NCBI RefSeq assembly: GCF_012689525.1 | Contig: NZ_CP051515.1 | Coordinates: 3,100,001-3,164,000 of the forward strand | DNA length: 64,000 nt | From: Paraburkholderia aromaticivorans | Lineage (GTDB): Bacteria > Pseudomonadota > Gammaproteobacteria > Burkholderiales > Burkholderiaceae | Reading direction: 5' to 3' | Part shown: positions 20,273-29,874 of the stretch, piece by piece | How positions within the stretch are numbered: the first letter of the stretch is position 1 | Layout of the letters: every line of letters starts with the position of its first letter | Translations under genes and position numbers: made by a program | The notes under the pieces: model-generated | What the model was told of the DNA's origin: nothing | Database searches by the model: none | What the model saw: the letters and a program-made list of their open reading frames with translations, nothing else

Positions 20273-21637
20273 ATGACGCCAGCCGGACTTCCAGGGTCGC
20301 CGACCATCGTCAGACGTATTGCGTCGAGCTTCATCTTCAGGCTATCGGGCGCGGTGACGAATTTCTCGTTCGTGATCTTTCTCGGCCGTTACCTCGGCGC
20401 GTCGCAGACGGGTCTCTACATGATCGGCCTGGGGTTTCTGTCGGTGCTGTCGACATTCTGCCGTCTCGGCCTCGAACAGATCGTCATTCGCGACGGCGGT
20501 CCGATGGTACGCGATCGTCAATGGGTACAGCTACGACACTTGTACCGTCAAACCATGTTGCTCGCCGCGGTGGCGAGTCTCGCCCTCACGCTTACGGTCA
20601 TTCTTCTATCGAGACCCTTGGCGCTCTACGTCTTTCACAAGCAGGAACTTGCGTCTGTGTTGGTGTGGTTCGCAGTGGCATTGCTACCTACTTCGATCGC
20701 CATGATGCACGTACCGTTTCTGCAAATCATCGGCAAGCCAGAGAGAAGCATCGCCGTCTTCAGCGTCTGGGTACCGCTCCTCTCTTTCCTTTCACTGTTC
20801 TGCATGCCGCCGTCGAGTGCGGTGACAGCTGCATATATCTTCGTCGGCGCATCGATCGTCAACCTCGCTATTGCGTACGTTCCCTTCAGTACGTTCATGC
20901 GCAATGCCGCTGGCCTCGCCAGTCCAATCGGCCCGGTATGGAATATCCGCCTGCTTCGACCAGCACTGCCGCTACTGATCGGTAACACCTGTCAGATGGC
21001 GCTGCTCTGGATCGCGGTCTTTGCCGTGGGAATCCACTCTTCTCCTTCCGACGTGGGCGGGTATTCGGTCGCACAACGCGTCGCACTGACGCTATCGGGC
21101 TTTCTGGTCCCACCTATCGACGCGCTAGTGGGGCCCAAACTCTCGATGATGCGCGGTACTTCCAGCAAGCACGATATCGAGTGGATCGTTCAACGGGTGT
21201 CAGCTGCACTGCTGATCCTCGTCTCGGGTCTTTTCGTCGTATTGGTCATATCGGGTCACCAACTGTTGCGACTGTTCGGCAATGACTTTGGGGCAGGTTA
21301 TGGCCCACTCCTCTTCTTGAGCGCGGGACAACTAGCCGTGGTCGCGAGCGGTTCGATACGTCCTTTACTGGTCGTTCACGGACTCGAGAGAGTCATCCGT
21401 AATGCGATGGTAATCGCGACCCTGGCGTGCATAGCCCTTGCCGCGATTCTCGTGCCGACGCTTGGCGGAACCGGCGCGGCACTCGCTACCGCTCTTGCAC
21501 TGGCAGGCGAGAAACTCGCAGAGGGACTTGTGGCATGGAAGATTCTAGGTATCTGCGTCTATCCGTCGCTGTCGTTCTACCGACGTGAGATCGCCACGCT
21601 TCTGAAGCCTCACGCCAAACGCACACAAACGGAATAG
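20273..21637 (+). CDS. wzx: O-unit flippase (Wzx, MATE/MOP superfamily)
   Basis: 454 aa, about twelve to fourteen hydrophobic helices over the whole length, beginning SSFIFRLSGAVTNFSFVIFLGRYLG as in polysaccharide biosynthesis flippases. It moves the undecaprenyl-linked repeat unit to the periplasmic face. It follows the glycosyltransferase gene by 6 bp and precedes the acyltransferase by 4 bp, so it is part of the rightward operon. Unlikely to be Wzy, since a better Wzy candidate lies at 22276. Confidence 0.9.
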   Translation: MTPAGLPGSPTIVRRIASSFIFRLSGAVTNFSFVIFLGRYLGASQTGLYMIGLGFLSVLSTFCRLGLEQIVIRDGGPMVRDRQWVQLRHLYRQTMLLAAVASLALTLTVILLSRPLALYVFHKQELASVLVWFAVALLPTSIAMMHVPFLQIIGKPERSIAVFSVWVPLLSFLSLFCMPPSSAVTAAYIFVGASIVNLAIAYVPFSTFMRNAAGLASPIGPVWNIRLLRPALPLLIGNTCQMALLWIAVFAVGIHSSPSDVGGYSVAQRVALTLSGFLVPPIDALVGPKLSMMRGTSSKHDIEWIVQRVSAALLILVSGLFVVLVISGHQLLRLFGNDFGAGYGPLLFLSAGQLAVVASGSIRPLLVVHGLERVIRNAMVIATLACIALAAILVPTLGGTGAALATALALAGEKLAEGLVAWKILGICVYPSLSFYRREIATLLKPHAKRTQTE

Positions 21638-21641
21638 CCAC

Positions 21642-22283
21642 GTGAATATAGGCATCTTCTTCAAGATCCGGAATCGCCTCAGGACGTCACTTCAGAGCCT
21701 GACGTATCCTTTTTTCTTCGTGCGGTTCGGGGCACGTTCCCGCATTCTCAGGCCAATCCGGATCGACGGATCGGACAACATCGCGATTGGCGCCGACGTC
21801 TTCATTAACAATTTCGCATGGATCGAGACAATTCACGCATTCTCCGTGCAACCCAGACTTGATATCCGGGACCGTGTTTACATCGGCAACAGTGCGCATA
21901 TTATCGTCACCCACTCGATCGAGATCGGACGCGACGTACTGATCGCCGATCGGGTCTATATCGCCGACTATATGCACGGATACGAAGACATCCACAAGCC
22001 GGTCAAGACGCAAGACCTGATTCAGCGTCGCCCGGTCAGCATCGGCGACGGCTCGTGGATTGGCGAGAACGTCGTGATACTCGGAGCAAGAATTGGCCGC
22101 AACTGCGTGATCGGCGCTAACGCCGTCGTCACAAGCGATATCCCCGATTTCTGCATCGCCGTCGGCGCACCTGCCCGCGTGGTCCGACACTGGCATCAGG
22201 ATCATAAGCAATGGTTAAAGGGTGCGCCTTCTGCGCGCAACGCCTGTCCCGCTAGTGTCACAACCGAAATCAATCATGCTTAA
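21642..22283 (+). CDS. hexapeptide-repeat acyltransferase
   Basis: 213 aa, GTG start. Left-handed beta-helix acyltransferase of the WcaF/WbbJ type: repeated hexapeptide units from about residue 45 (IAIGADVFINNFAWI, GDGSWIGENVVILGARIGRNCVIGANAVVTSDIPDFCIAVGAPARVV). Probably O-acetylates an EPS sugar in the cytoplasm with acetyl-CoA. Its stop overlaps the wzy ATG by 8 bp, so translation is coupled. Confidence 0.9.
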   Translation: MNIGIFFKIRNRLRTSLQSLTYPFFFVRFGARSRILRPIRIDGSDNIAIGADVFINNFAWIETIHAFSVQPRLDIRDRVYIGNSAHIIVTHSIEIGRDVLIADRVYIADYMHGYEDIHKPVKTQDLIQRRPVSIGDGSWIGENVVILGARIGRNCVIGANAVVTSDIPDFCIAVGAPARVVRHWHQDHKQWLKGAPSARNACPASVTTEINHA

Positions 22284-23457
22284 TGTCCTCTTCCGCCGCG
22301 ATATCCGCGCCTCGTTACTGCTGACCGCAATCCTGCTTGTCAGCGGCGGTTGGATCGTTGTGGTTCGCGTCGGCAATTCCGCAATGATCGCCGCAATCGT
22401 GGTCGTTCTATTTTGCAGCTTCCTGGTATCGGTGCGCTTTCCTCGAGCAATCCGCGGTAGCTATGGAATTCTGGTTATCGCGATTTTCGTTGCCAGCTAT
22501 GCGCAGGACTTTCAGATCGACGACAAGGAACTTTTCGTCATTTTAAAAGCGCTAATCGCGGGCGTTGCGTGCATATATTTCAAGCGGACACGCCGTGACT
22601 TTCGCGAGCTTTTTGTCGACGTGATGTATTACATGGCGATCATCTCGCTAGTTCTCTATCCGCTCGCCTACGTCGCCCCCGGCATCGCACGCCATATCGA
22701 TGACGAATACAGCACGGTCTTCGGCCTTCTCTATGTTCGCTCGACCGATCTGCAGCGCTTCAATCACTACCGCAATCAGGGCATTTTCTGGGAAGCCGGT
22801 GTGTACGGCGTAATGCTGACGATGGCCTTCGCATACAACTTTCTGAAGTACAAGAAGCGACCCAACTGGGTATTTCTTCTGACGGCTCTCTCGACTCAAT
22901 CCATGGGAGCCTTATCGGTCTTGATGCCATTCGCCGCCTATTGCTACATGCATCAGCGCCAGCCACGACTCGCGAATCTCGCGGCGATCATGTTGGGCAT
23001 TGTGGTGGCACTTGTACTGGCCGCCCCCGGCGCGATCGACGACGCCTTCTCGACCCTCTTCGGCCGCTCGCTACAGGGCGACTCAAGCATCACCGTGCGA
23101 ATCAACGATATGACACTCGGTGCACGCGCCGCCGCAGACAGCTTGCTGCTCGGTCGTCCAAGCGGCGACCTGGACGCCTACAACGCCCTTGCGCTGGACG
23201 AATATGGGTACATCAAGGAGAACGACGCCGGCATATCGAACTCGATTACCGGCATGATCTACAAATACGGCGTACCCGTGACGATCATCTATTGCTGGGT
23301 TCTCTGGCTCCGGGTGCGTAGAGATTTCGGAGGGATGGCGCCACTTGTCTTTGCCGTTTTCGCAGGCTTGCTGATGATCGAACCACTCGGTCTGTCGATC
23401 TTCATCTTCATGCTTCTCGCCTACCGAGACTATCCCTCGGTAGCCGGGCGGCAATAG
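22276..23457 (+). CDS. wzy: EPS polymerase (Wzy-like)
   Basis: 393 aa from MLNVLFRRD (22276), overlapping the acyltransferase stop. About ten to eleven membrane helices with a large periplasmic loop around residues 140-180 and another near 260-340 (RSLQGDSSITVRINDMTLGARAA), the layout of Wzy/O-antigen ligase-like proteins. It polymerises repeat units in the periplasm. Wzy proteins share little sequence, so the call rests on topology and position after wzx. Confidence 0.82.
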   Translation: MLNVLFRRDIRASLLLTAILLVSGGWIVVVRVGNSAMIAAIVVVLFCSFLVSVRFPRAIRGSYGILVIAIFVASYAQDFQIDDKELFVILKALIAGVACIYFKRTRRDFRELFVDVMYYMAIISLVLYPLAYVAPGIARHIDDEYSTVFGLLYVRSTDLQRFNHYRNQGIFWEAGVYGVMLTMAFAYNFLKYKKRPNWVFLLTALSTQSMGALSVLMPFAAYCYMHQRQPRLANLAAIMLGIVVALVLAAPGAIDDAFSTLFGRSLQGDSSITVRINDMTLGARAAADSLLLGRPSGDLDAYNALALDEYGYIKENDAGISNSITGMIYKYGVPVTIIYCWVLWLRVRRDFGGMAPLVFAVFAGLLMIEPLGLSIFIFMLLAYRDYPSVAGRQ

Positions 23458-23607
23458 GTCCGACTCGTCTCACGAACGCCATTTTCAGCGCATTTGTAGT
23501 GGGTTACCCGGATCTGCCAAAACTATGTCGAATTAAGACAGGCATCGCACAGCATATAGGTTGCTCAGTAGAGTTCACATCGAACGGGGCACACAGGATA
23601 GAAACAC

Positions 23608-25041
23608 ATGAGCATTTTCCCAGTTGTTCTATGCGGCGGCAGTGGAACGCGGTTGTGGCCGATGTCTCGTGGCGGTCAACCGAAGCAGTTCCTTACGCTC
23701 GCGGGTGAGCACTCGCTTTTGCAGACTACGTTGAGACGCGTTAATGCTCTCGGCAACACCAGACCGCCGGTTCTGGTTTCAAATGCCGAATACCGCTTTC
23801 AGCTGGTCGATCAATTGAAGGAAATCGCTCTGGACGTCTCTGCGATCATTCTTGAACCTGTCTCGAGAAACACCGCGGCGGCGATTGCGGCCGCGGCACA
23901 CTTCGCCATTCAGGATGATCCGAAAGCGCTGTTGCTGGTACTGCCGTCCGATCACGTCATTCAAAACTTAGGCGTATTTCACAATGCAGTCGAAACTGGC
24001 ATTGCTCTGGCGCGCGATGGACGACTCGTCACGTTCGGCGTGGTGCCGAATGCGCCGCATACCGGGTTCGGATACATCCGCAAGGGTGAGTCATTGGCAG
24101 ACAAGGAGCACGAGGCGTACAACGTTAGCGCTTTCGTCGAGAAGCCTGACATCGCACTCGCCGCCGAGCTGCTGGCCAGTGGCGATTACTTGTGGAACAG
24201 CGGGATTTTCCTGTTTGGCGCAGCCGCCTACCTGGACGAACTGAAACGATACGAACCAGACGTTGCCCGTCTCGCGGATCAAGCATACCAGGACGCACGT
24301 CCTGATCTGCAATTTCTCAGGCTCGGCAAAGATGCATTCACCGAATGCCCAAGCATCTCGGTGGACTACGCGGTTCTCGAGCGTACGGATCGCGCGGCCG
24401 TTATCTCTGTGGACGATCTCGGCTGGAGCGATATCGGATCATGGTCTGCACTGCATGAAATTGCGCCGCAAGACGAGCAGCGTAATGCGCTCATAGGCGA
24501 TGTGCTGCAGGATTCCGTGTCGAATTCCTATATCCGCGCTGAGCACCGCATGGTCGCGGCTATTGGCGTCAGCGATCTGGTGATCGTCGAAACGGCAGAC
24601 GCTGTGCTCGTCGCACATCGCGACTGCGCCAAGAACGTAAAGACTATTGTCGACACTCTCAATGCATCGGGACGGCGCGAGTCCGTTACGCATCGGCGCG
24701 TGACGCGCCCGTGGGGGTCCTATGAATCCATCGACCAGGGCGAGCGCTTCCAGGTCAAACGGATAGTTGTCAATCCCGGTGCCCAATTGAGTCTTCAACT
24801 GCACCACCATCGGGCCGAGCATTGGATCGTAGTCAGGGGCACGGCGCTAGTTACGAACGGCGACCGTGAGGACTTACTGACGGAAAACCAGTCCACATAT
24901 ATTCCCGTTGGCGTTTCGCACCGATTGTTCAATCCGGGAAAGATCCCACTTGAACTGATCGAAGTTCAGTCCGGAGCGTATCTGGGCGAGGACGACATCG
25001 TTCGGCTTGAGGACCGCTATGGCAGAACCGGCACCGCATAG
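23608..25041 (+). CDS. manC: mannose-1-phosphate guanylyltransferase / mannose-6-phosphate isomerase
   Basis: 477 aa bifunctional type II enzyme. The nucleotidyltransferase domain begins VVLCGGSGTRLWPMSRGGQPKQF; FVEKPDIALA and NSGIFLF follow. The C-terminal cupin isomerase domain has RPWGSYESIDQGERFQVK and LSLQLHHHRAEHWIVV. It makes GDP-mannose for the EPS. No phosphomannomutase or GDP-mannose dehydratase is in the window, so mannose itself is the simplest predicted sugar. It is 150 bp after wzy and may have its own promoter. Confidence 0.96.
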   Translation: MSIFPVVLCGGSGTRLWPMSRGGQPKQFLTLAGEHSLLQTTLRRVNALGNTRPPVLVSNAEYRFQLVDQLKEIALDVSAIILEPVSRNTAAAIAAAAHFAIQDDPKALLLVLPSDHVIQNLGVFHNAVETGIALARDGRLVTFGVVPNAPHTGFGYIRKGESLADKEHEAYNVSAFVEKPDIALAAELLASGDYLWNSGIFLFGAAAYLDELKRYEPDVARLADQAYQDARPDLQFLRLGKDAFTECPSISVDYAVLERTDRAAVISVDDLGWSDIGSWSALHEIAPQDEQRNALIGDVLQDSVSNSYIRAEHRMVAAIGVSDLVIVETADAVLVAHRDCAKNVKTIVDTLNASGRRESVTHRRVTRPWGSYESIDQGERFQVKRIVVNPGAQLSLQLHHHRAEHWIVVRGTALVTNGDREDLLTENQSTYIPVGVSHRLFNPGKIPLELIEVQSGAYLGEDDIVRLEDRYGRTGTA

Positions 25042-25229
25042 CGCTTAAGTGCTGTTCGCGCACGCTTCGACAGAGGCGGCCCCGCGCGTTTCACCCCATC
25101 GATCTCGCGTATATCAGGCCGGAACAAGGCTGATTCAACAAGATTCTCACGTACTTAGTTATCCAAAGTCTCCGATTGAATTGTCACTCGGAGCGCTTCG
25201 TCACGTCGTATCGACCTAAGGCATGTTAA

Positions 25230-26009
25230 ATGACCACGAAATGCACGATGTTTGGGATAGAGATAGACGCCATTTCCATGGACACGGCTGCGGAGACGTT
25301 GGCGCGGTGGCTTGAATCGCCGCGCGCAAGATGCCGTTACGTGGTCACGCCGAATGTGGACCATGTCGTCAAACTCCGAAACTCTCCGGCATTCCAGGTC
25401 GCGTATGCAGGCGCGTCGATGGTGCTCGCAGACGGTAAGCCGCTGGTACTCGCATCGCGAATGATGGGTCGCGCATTGAAGGAAACCGTGCCCGGCAGCG
25501 ATCTCGTACCGAGTCTCTTTCATCACGCGCGGTCAATGAATCAGCCCATGCGCGTGTTTCTGCTCGGTGCCGGCTCCGGCGTTGCGGAGCGCGCCGCGCG
25601 GATCATTGCACAGCGCTGGTTGAACGTTCTGGTAGTTGGTACGTACTGCCCTCCTTTCGGATTCGAAACATTGCCGTCCGAGTGCAATCGCATTCTCGAC
25701 GAAATCGCCGCAGCCGACCCTGATCTGTTGATCGTTGGACTCGGCGCGCCCAAACAGGAACTATGGGTGCATGAATACAGGGCACGCATCAGCGCAAAGG
25801 TGGCGATCTGCGCCGGTGCGACGATCGACTTCATTGCAGGCGAGAAAGTGCGCGCACCGGTTTGGATGCGCAGGACCGGTCTCGAATGGCTGCATCGGAT
25901 CGTCTCCGAGCCCCGGCGTCTGTTGCGCCGCTATGCACACGACGCTTTGGTATTCCCTACTGTTCTGCTCAGGGAACTCGTCAATAACGCAGTTGCACGC
26001 AATAAATGA
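25230..26009 (+). CDS. WecG/TagA/CpsF family glycosyltransferase
   Basis: 259 aa, the normal length of the family (GT26). Characteristic blocks: YVVTPNVDHVVKLRNSPAF, ADGKPLVLASRMMG, VFLLGAGSGVAERAA and DLLIVGLGAPKQELWV. Members transfer ManNAc, ManNAcA or glucose to lipid-linked acceptors at the inner face of the membrane. A 188-bp gap separates it from manC. The next gene starts directly at its stop (TGAATG), so the two are coupled. Confidence 0.92.
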   Translation: MTTKCTMFGIEIDAISMDTAAETLARWLESPRARCRYVVTPNVDHVVKLRNSPAFQVAYAGASMVLADGKPLVLASRMMGRALKETVPGSDLVPSLFHHARSMNQPMRVFLLGAGSGVAERAARIIAQRWLNVLVVGTYCPPFGFETLPSECNRILDEIAAADPDLLIVGLGAPKQELWVHEYRARISAKVAICAGATIDFIAGEKVRAPVWMRRTGLEWLHRIVSEPRRLLRRYAHDALVFPTVLLRELVNNAVARNK

Positions 26010-27542
26010 ATGACCAACGGGAGTCATACCGTGACTAACCGACGACAGGCAATCAAGGGTGCCCTCGCAGGCACAATTCTCAGCGCGGCGGCGGCCGTCA
26101 ATGGGCAAACGAAACCGGACGCGTCATCTGTAGATACGGGGATGTCGAAAGACACGCCGTCGGGAACAAGCAACGCTCAATCGGTCGCATTCAAGGCAGC
26201 GGCGCCGACGAGTATCGTCCGCACGGTGGCCGAAGAGTTGAACGATTCTGATATCAATCCCAAGCGATTTGGTGCAAAGGGTGATGGCCGCACGGATGAC
26301 AGCGTCGCGATCCAGTCTGCGATCGACCTGCTCGAGGCACGTGGCGGCGGTGTGGTTCGCTTTCCTGCTGGGCGTTATCGCTGCAATGTCATCCTGAAGA
26401 ACGGCGTGTCGCTGGTATCGAGTAGCACGATGTTCGGTTATCTTCCGGGCCATATTTCCGGCGTAACCCTGGTACAGGCGGACCACGGCTTCGTGGTCGA
26501 TACGCCATCGACACTCGTGCGCGGAATCGGCATCAGCGGCATTAACTTTGAAGGACGTGGCGCAAATTTCTCTGGTGGCGGAGTGCGCTTTCAACTGGTC
26601 AAATGGGCGGCTATACGACGTTGCACCTCCAACAATTTTGCCGACCAGGGCTTTCAGCACCTCGCAGGGTTTGGCGTCGTCTTTGAAGATATTCTGACGA
26701 CAAACGTTTTGCTCAATCGCCAACGCGACCGGGTTTCCGGATGCATCGAAGCATTCGGCACCGACGATTTCCTCAACCGTATCGAAGCCAACCCTTCTCT
26801 GATCGCGGGCCGAGGCTTGGTGACGCCGGACCTTCTTCTGTGCGGGATTGTCGTTGGCGGGGCAAACAATTTCCTGTCGAACTGCATTGGCGAGGATGCC
26901 GAACGCGGCATCTACATCGCACCGTTGCGAGGATCACAACACCGCATTTCGCAGTGCCGGGCCGACTCCAATATCGGCCACGGGTTCTATGTCGATGGCA
27001 GCGCAATATGGAGCACGTGCTTCGGCTATAACAATAGTTCCGCCGAGGTCGGCACCTACAGCGGTTTCTATATGTCGCCAAAGTCGCGCTCGAACGTACT
27101 GACCTCATGTCGCTCCGAGGGTCGAAAAGAGCGTCTTCAGAAGTACGGTTTCGAGGATTACGTCAGTGAATCCGATCCTGATGCGCGCAATCAATATTTC
27201 GCATGCGCGGGAAGCTTCAATCAGGCTGGATTGTTCCTGGTCCAGAACCATGAAGGGTCGAGCGTGTCAGGTGCGCCGCTCACCACCAAGCCTCCGGGTG
27301 GGACGCGGATTGTCAACGTCACCGGCTCAGGTCTCGTTGTGCTTGATAACTATATGACACCCACAGAAATCTCGTATTTCTCCGGCGCCGCCGACGGTCA
27401 AACGATTCGCGTACTGGGGAATGCAAATGTGACGATCGTTCACGGATCGGGCATCGTGACGCGTTCATCCAAGGACGTTGTGCTGACAGCGGACACGATC
27501 TACGCATTCACCAGATACGTCGACAAGTGGTACATGAATTGA
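26010..27542 (+). CDS. Tat-exported beta-helix protein (pectate-lyase superfamily)
   Basis: 510 aa. A Tat-like signal (NRRQAIKGALAGTILSAAAAV) is followed by a low-complexity linker and, at about residue 88, the pectate-lyase superfamily opening INPKRFGAKGDGRTDDSVAIQSAIDLL, then a right-handed parallel beta-helix with NNF/GG turns. A GTG at 26031 with GGGAG seven bases upstream would put the Tat motif at the extreme N-terminus and may be the true start. Last gene of the EPS operon: a likely periplasmic EPS lyase or modifier, in the role alginate-type loci give to AlgL/AlgG. Confidence 0.85.
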   Translation: MTNGSHTVTNRRQAIKGALAGTILSAAAAVNGQTKPDASSVDTGMSKDTPSGTSNAQSVAFKAAAPTSIVRTVAEELNDSDINPKRFGAKGDGRTDDSVAIQSAIDLLEARGGGVVRFPAGRYRCNVILKNGVSLVSSSTMFGYLPGHISGVTLVQADHGFVVDTPSTLVRGIGISGINFEGRGANFSGGGVRFQLVKWAAIRRCTSNNFADQGFQHLAGFGVVFEDILTTNVLLNRQRDRVSGCIEAFGTDDFLNRIEANPSLIAGRGLVTPDLLLCGIVVGGANNFLSNCIGEDAERGIYIAPLRGSQHRISQCRADSNIGHGFYVDGSAIWSTCFGYNNSSAEVGTYSGFYMSPKSRSNVLTSCRSEGRKERLQKYGFEDYVSESDPDARNQYFACAGSFNQAGLFLVQNHEGSSVSGAPLTTKPPGGTRIVNVTGSGLVVLDNYMTPTEISYFSGAADGQTIRVLGNANVTIVHGSGIVTRSSKDVVLTADTIYAFTRYVDKWYMN

Positions 27543-27550
27543 GCGGAAAC

Positions 27551-27592
27551 AACAGGGGTCCGCGCGATGCGCCGCGCCTGTTGGTTGTTATT
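27551..27592 (+). terminator. possible terminator at the end of the EPS operon
   Basis: AACAGG (27551-27556) pairs with CCTGTT (27577-27582), with an inner GCGC/GCGC stem, followed by TGGTTGTTATT. It lies 8 bp after the stop of the beta-helix gene. The stem is imperfect. Confidence 0.4.
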
Positions 27593-27774
27593 CGCCGTCC
27601 GATTTAAATCCGCAATTGAAGGAATATCGCAGACGTAATCGGCCGCTGAGCAAATGTGAGTCCTTTGGCACCCTTGGTCCGATCGATGACACGCGCGATG
27701 CCTGGTAAGCGGATGAATTGAATGAAGATGGGCTTTGCACGTATTGTCTCGTCTCGAACCAGCCTCGCAAGGCG

Positions 27775-27978
27775 CTATTTCAGAATCGACTGCAGATCGG
27801 CGACGCTTATGTCGGGCAATTGCTTGGCGAGCATATCCCAGAAGATCAACTCGTGCATTGCGCTCGCATCTTCGGCCGTAGTCCACTCACGCGCGCCGAC
27901 TATGGCATCGGCAGTCTCGCAAGCGGCGTTAATGATTGTCTGAATTTCTTCTATACGCATGAACGCGTTATCGGCCAC
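27775..27978 (-). CDS. small hypothetical protein, 67 aa
   Basis: Not recognised. GTG start or internal ATG at 27960 (MRIEEIQTIINAACETADAI). Charged helical protein without signal or membrane segment, ending VADLQSILK. No clear ribosome site. It is the only plausible ORF in the 953-bp stretch 27543-28495; the rest shows only the terminator and the promoter of the next regulator. Confidence 0.4.
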   Translation of the reverse strand: MADNAFMRIEEIQTIINAACETADAIVGAREWTTAEDASAMHELIFWDMLAKQLPDISVADLQSILK

Positions 27979-28366
27979 GTTCAGGACTTATTTAGCCCTG
28001 CGCGCTGAGAATATGGCAAACCGCCGCAAAATTCTGCTTGGATCCGGTCTAGGCGGGCGAACTGGCAGTAGCAACTCCATGATAGCGGGAGTTTCTACCG
28101 GAAATTACCCAGGAAAGCCCTACCTTGAAAAAGATCGAATCGAGTGACATCTCGTAAGGTTGAGCGGGGCAATGATCAGCGTTTTGCTGGTTATTTTTAT
28201 AACGCACCCTCGCTTAAACCATATCTATGAAGACGCTATACATTCCGTCTCATTTCTCGTGGAATTTTATCGCAATCAGCATAAATCCGTTCCAATCGGA
28301 TTGCGGATGCACCCGATGGCGGATTTTCTCCGCTACTTCGGAATTTTTGACAGTCAGGTCGTGAAC

Positions 28367-28392
28367 AGCCAATGTGTTGGCCAAATCAGACA
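28367..28392. promoter_or_regulatory. candidate EPS operator, site D
   Basis: AGCCA (28367-28371), 5 bp, TTGGC (28377-28381), then CAAATCAGACA. The right 16-mer matches that of site A at 12 of 16 positions and lies 104 bp before the ATG, against about 100 bp in site A. Downstream, CTATAGCAT aligns with TATGTAGCAT of the other promoter, so operator and promoter seem to have been duplicated with the gene. Confidence 0.5.
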
Positions 28393-28495
28393 TGTAATAA
28401 TTACGCTAGAATCAGTTCTATAGCATGCAAAGATAAAAAATACAGAGAGTCTGGGGAAGGGGCTTTGAAGGCCAAAACATTCCGGGGAAAATCAA

Positions 28496-29491
28496 ATGGA
28501 GCTGGTACATACTCTGCCGCGCTGCTCGCGGCAAAGTGCCGTGCGGACGCCGACGCGTCAGATGACTCGCGTCGACATAGCGTTGTTCAATGGATTTGCG
28601 TTGCCCAAAGTGGCAGCAATTATCGAGATCTTCCAGAAAGCGAACGCATTCGGCGCATCACAGCAATTGCGTCGCGCGCGCTATGACGTCTCATTACTGT
28701 CAGCTGCGGGCGGCCGTATAGCAAGCTCGTCGTCAGTATTCGTCTGGACTGAAAGTGTCGACTCGCGCCATGTCACGAATGACAGACATCTGCTGTTTAT
28801 CGCAGGTGGCGCGGGCGTACCACATGCGTGCCGCGATGAACGCCTTAGCAATTGGCTGCGCCGCAGGCATCCATTTAGCGAGATCGTTCATCCGATCGCC
28901 GAGGGCAGGCTGCTACTGGAAGCAGCAAAGCTTCCCAGCCGCTACTGTCCCCTCCTATATGGCGACAATGAAACGAGCGACTACTATCAAGCACGAGCGC
29001 TGAGCGAAGCTCCGACTGAGGTTGCCACAGCACTGCGTATCGTGGAAGAGGATATGGGCTTGGAAGTGGCGCGCCACGTTGCCGAATCGGTTGCTCCTCA
29101 GCAGGATATGCCTTGGGACATGTCCATTTCCCGCAGCGGGGCGCCCAAGGTCAGTGAAAAGATTATGGAATCGGCACGCTGGTTGGAGGCAAACGTCGAC
29201 CGGCCTGTTTCTATCGACGCGGCCGCAAAGGTGGCCGCGATGAGCGAGCGCAACTTCCTGCGCCGCTTCAAGAGTGAGATCGGGATGACACCCTCCGACT
29301 ATCTGCTCCGCGCTCGTCTTAACATGAGCTGCCGGATGCTCGTCGAGTCGCGCTTACCTGTCGATAAGATTGCACGGCGTTGCGGAATTGGCAGTGGCGG
29401 TCAGTTGGCCAAGTTGTTCAGGAAGTATCTTGCGACGACACCCACCGATTACCGCATGGGCAGGGAGACGTCTCCGACAGAGCAATCCTGA
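28496..29491 (+). CDS. AraC-family regulator with GATase1-like domain
   Basis: 331 aa, paralogue of the genes at 1-887 (very similar throughout) and 1950-2945. Residues about 24-195 are GATase1-like (VDIALFNGFALPKVAAIIEIF), the last 105 the AraC domain (MSERNFLRRFKSEIGMTPSDY; VDKIARRCGIGSGGQLAKLF). The catalytic Cys is replaced (HPIAEGRLLLEAAK). ATG supported by CCGGGGAAAA. With the two left-hand copies it brackets the EPS locus. Confidence 0.92.
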   Translation: MELVHTLPRCSRQSAVRTPTRQMTRVDIALFNGFALPKVAAIIEIFQKANAFGASQQLRRARYDVSLLSAAGGRIASSSSVFVWTESVDSRHVTNDRHLLFIAGGAGVPHACRDERLSNWLRRRHPFSEIVHPIAEGRLLLEAAKLPSRYCPLLYGDNETSDYYQARALSEAPTEVATALRIVEEDMGLEVARHVAESVAPQQDMPWDMSISRSGAPKVSEKIMESARWLEANVDRPVSIDAAAKVAAMSERNFLRRFKSEIGMTPSDYLLRARLNMSCRMLVESRLPVDKIARRCGIGSGGQLAKLFRKYLATTPTDYRMGRETSPTEQS

Positions 29492-29874
29492 GCGAACGTC
29501 CCGGCTAAGCCCTACCGATGGAAAACGCCGCAATTCCGTTCGCCGCCCGTTCTTCCTGAAATTTCCGCGAAGAGATTATTTTGGCGGGTTTCGCCAATGA
29601 TATCTGTACATAGCATCGTCATACACTGATTGGGTCGTAACGGGGCTATGAGCGGCGCCGCCAAGCCTTCATGTATTCGCTTTAGCCAATAGCGGTGCCT
29701 CTTCCGCCATCCCGCATCAATAGCCGGTTTTCGCCCCTATGGTTGCGCTCGACCACCCCGAGTTGATCTGCCAGGCAATGCGCAAACGCTGTCTGGTCAG
29801 ACTCGCTTTGGGTCCATCTCTTTTAGAAAGCAGGCTACGCTTTAGCGTCTGTATCGCGAACACCCGGACAACTC
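29492..29874. other. intergenic region before galU
   Basis: No supportable gene in 383 bp. One perfect inverted repeat, TTGGCG-N5-CGCCAA, lies at 29581-29597 and could be a regulator site; it lacks the upstream GCCA half of sites A-D. Confidence 0.4.

Noticed and set aside
28160..28423. 87-aa ORF on the + strand
   Set aside because: No ribosome site, unlikely composition, and it covers the conserved promoter and site D of the AraC gene.
29581..29597. TTGGCG-N5-CGCCAA as a fifth member of the EPS operator set
   Set aside because: It lacks the GCCA half 5 bp upstream of TTGGC that defines sites A-D.
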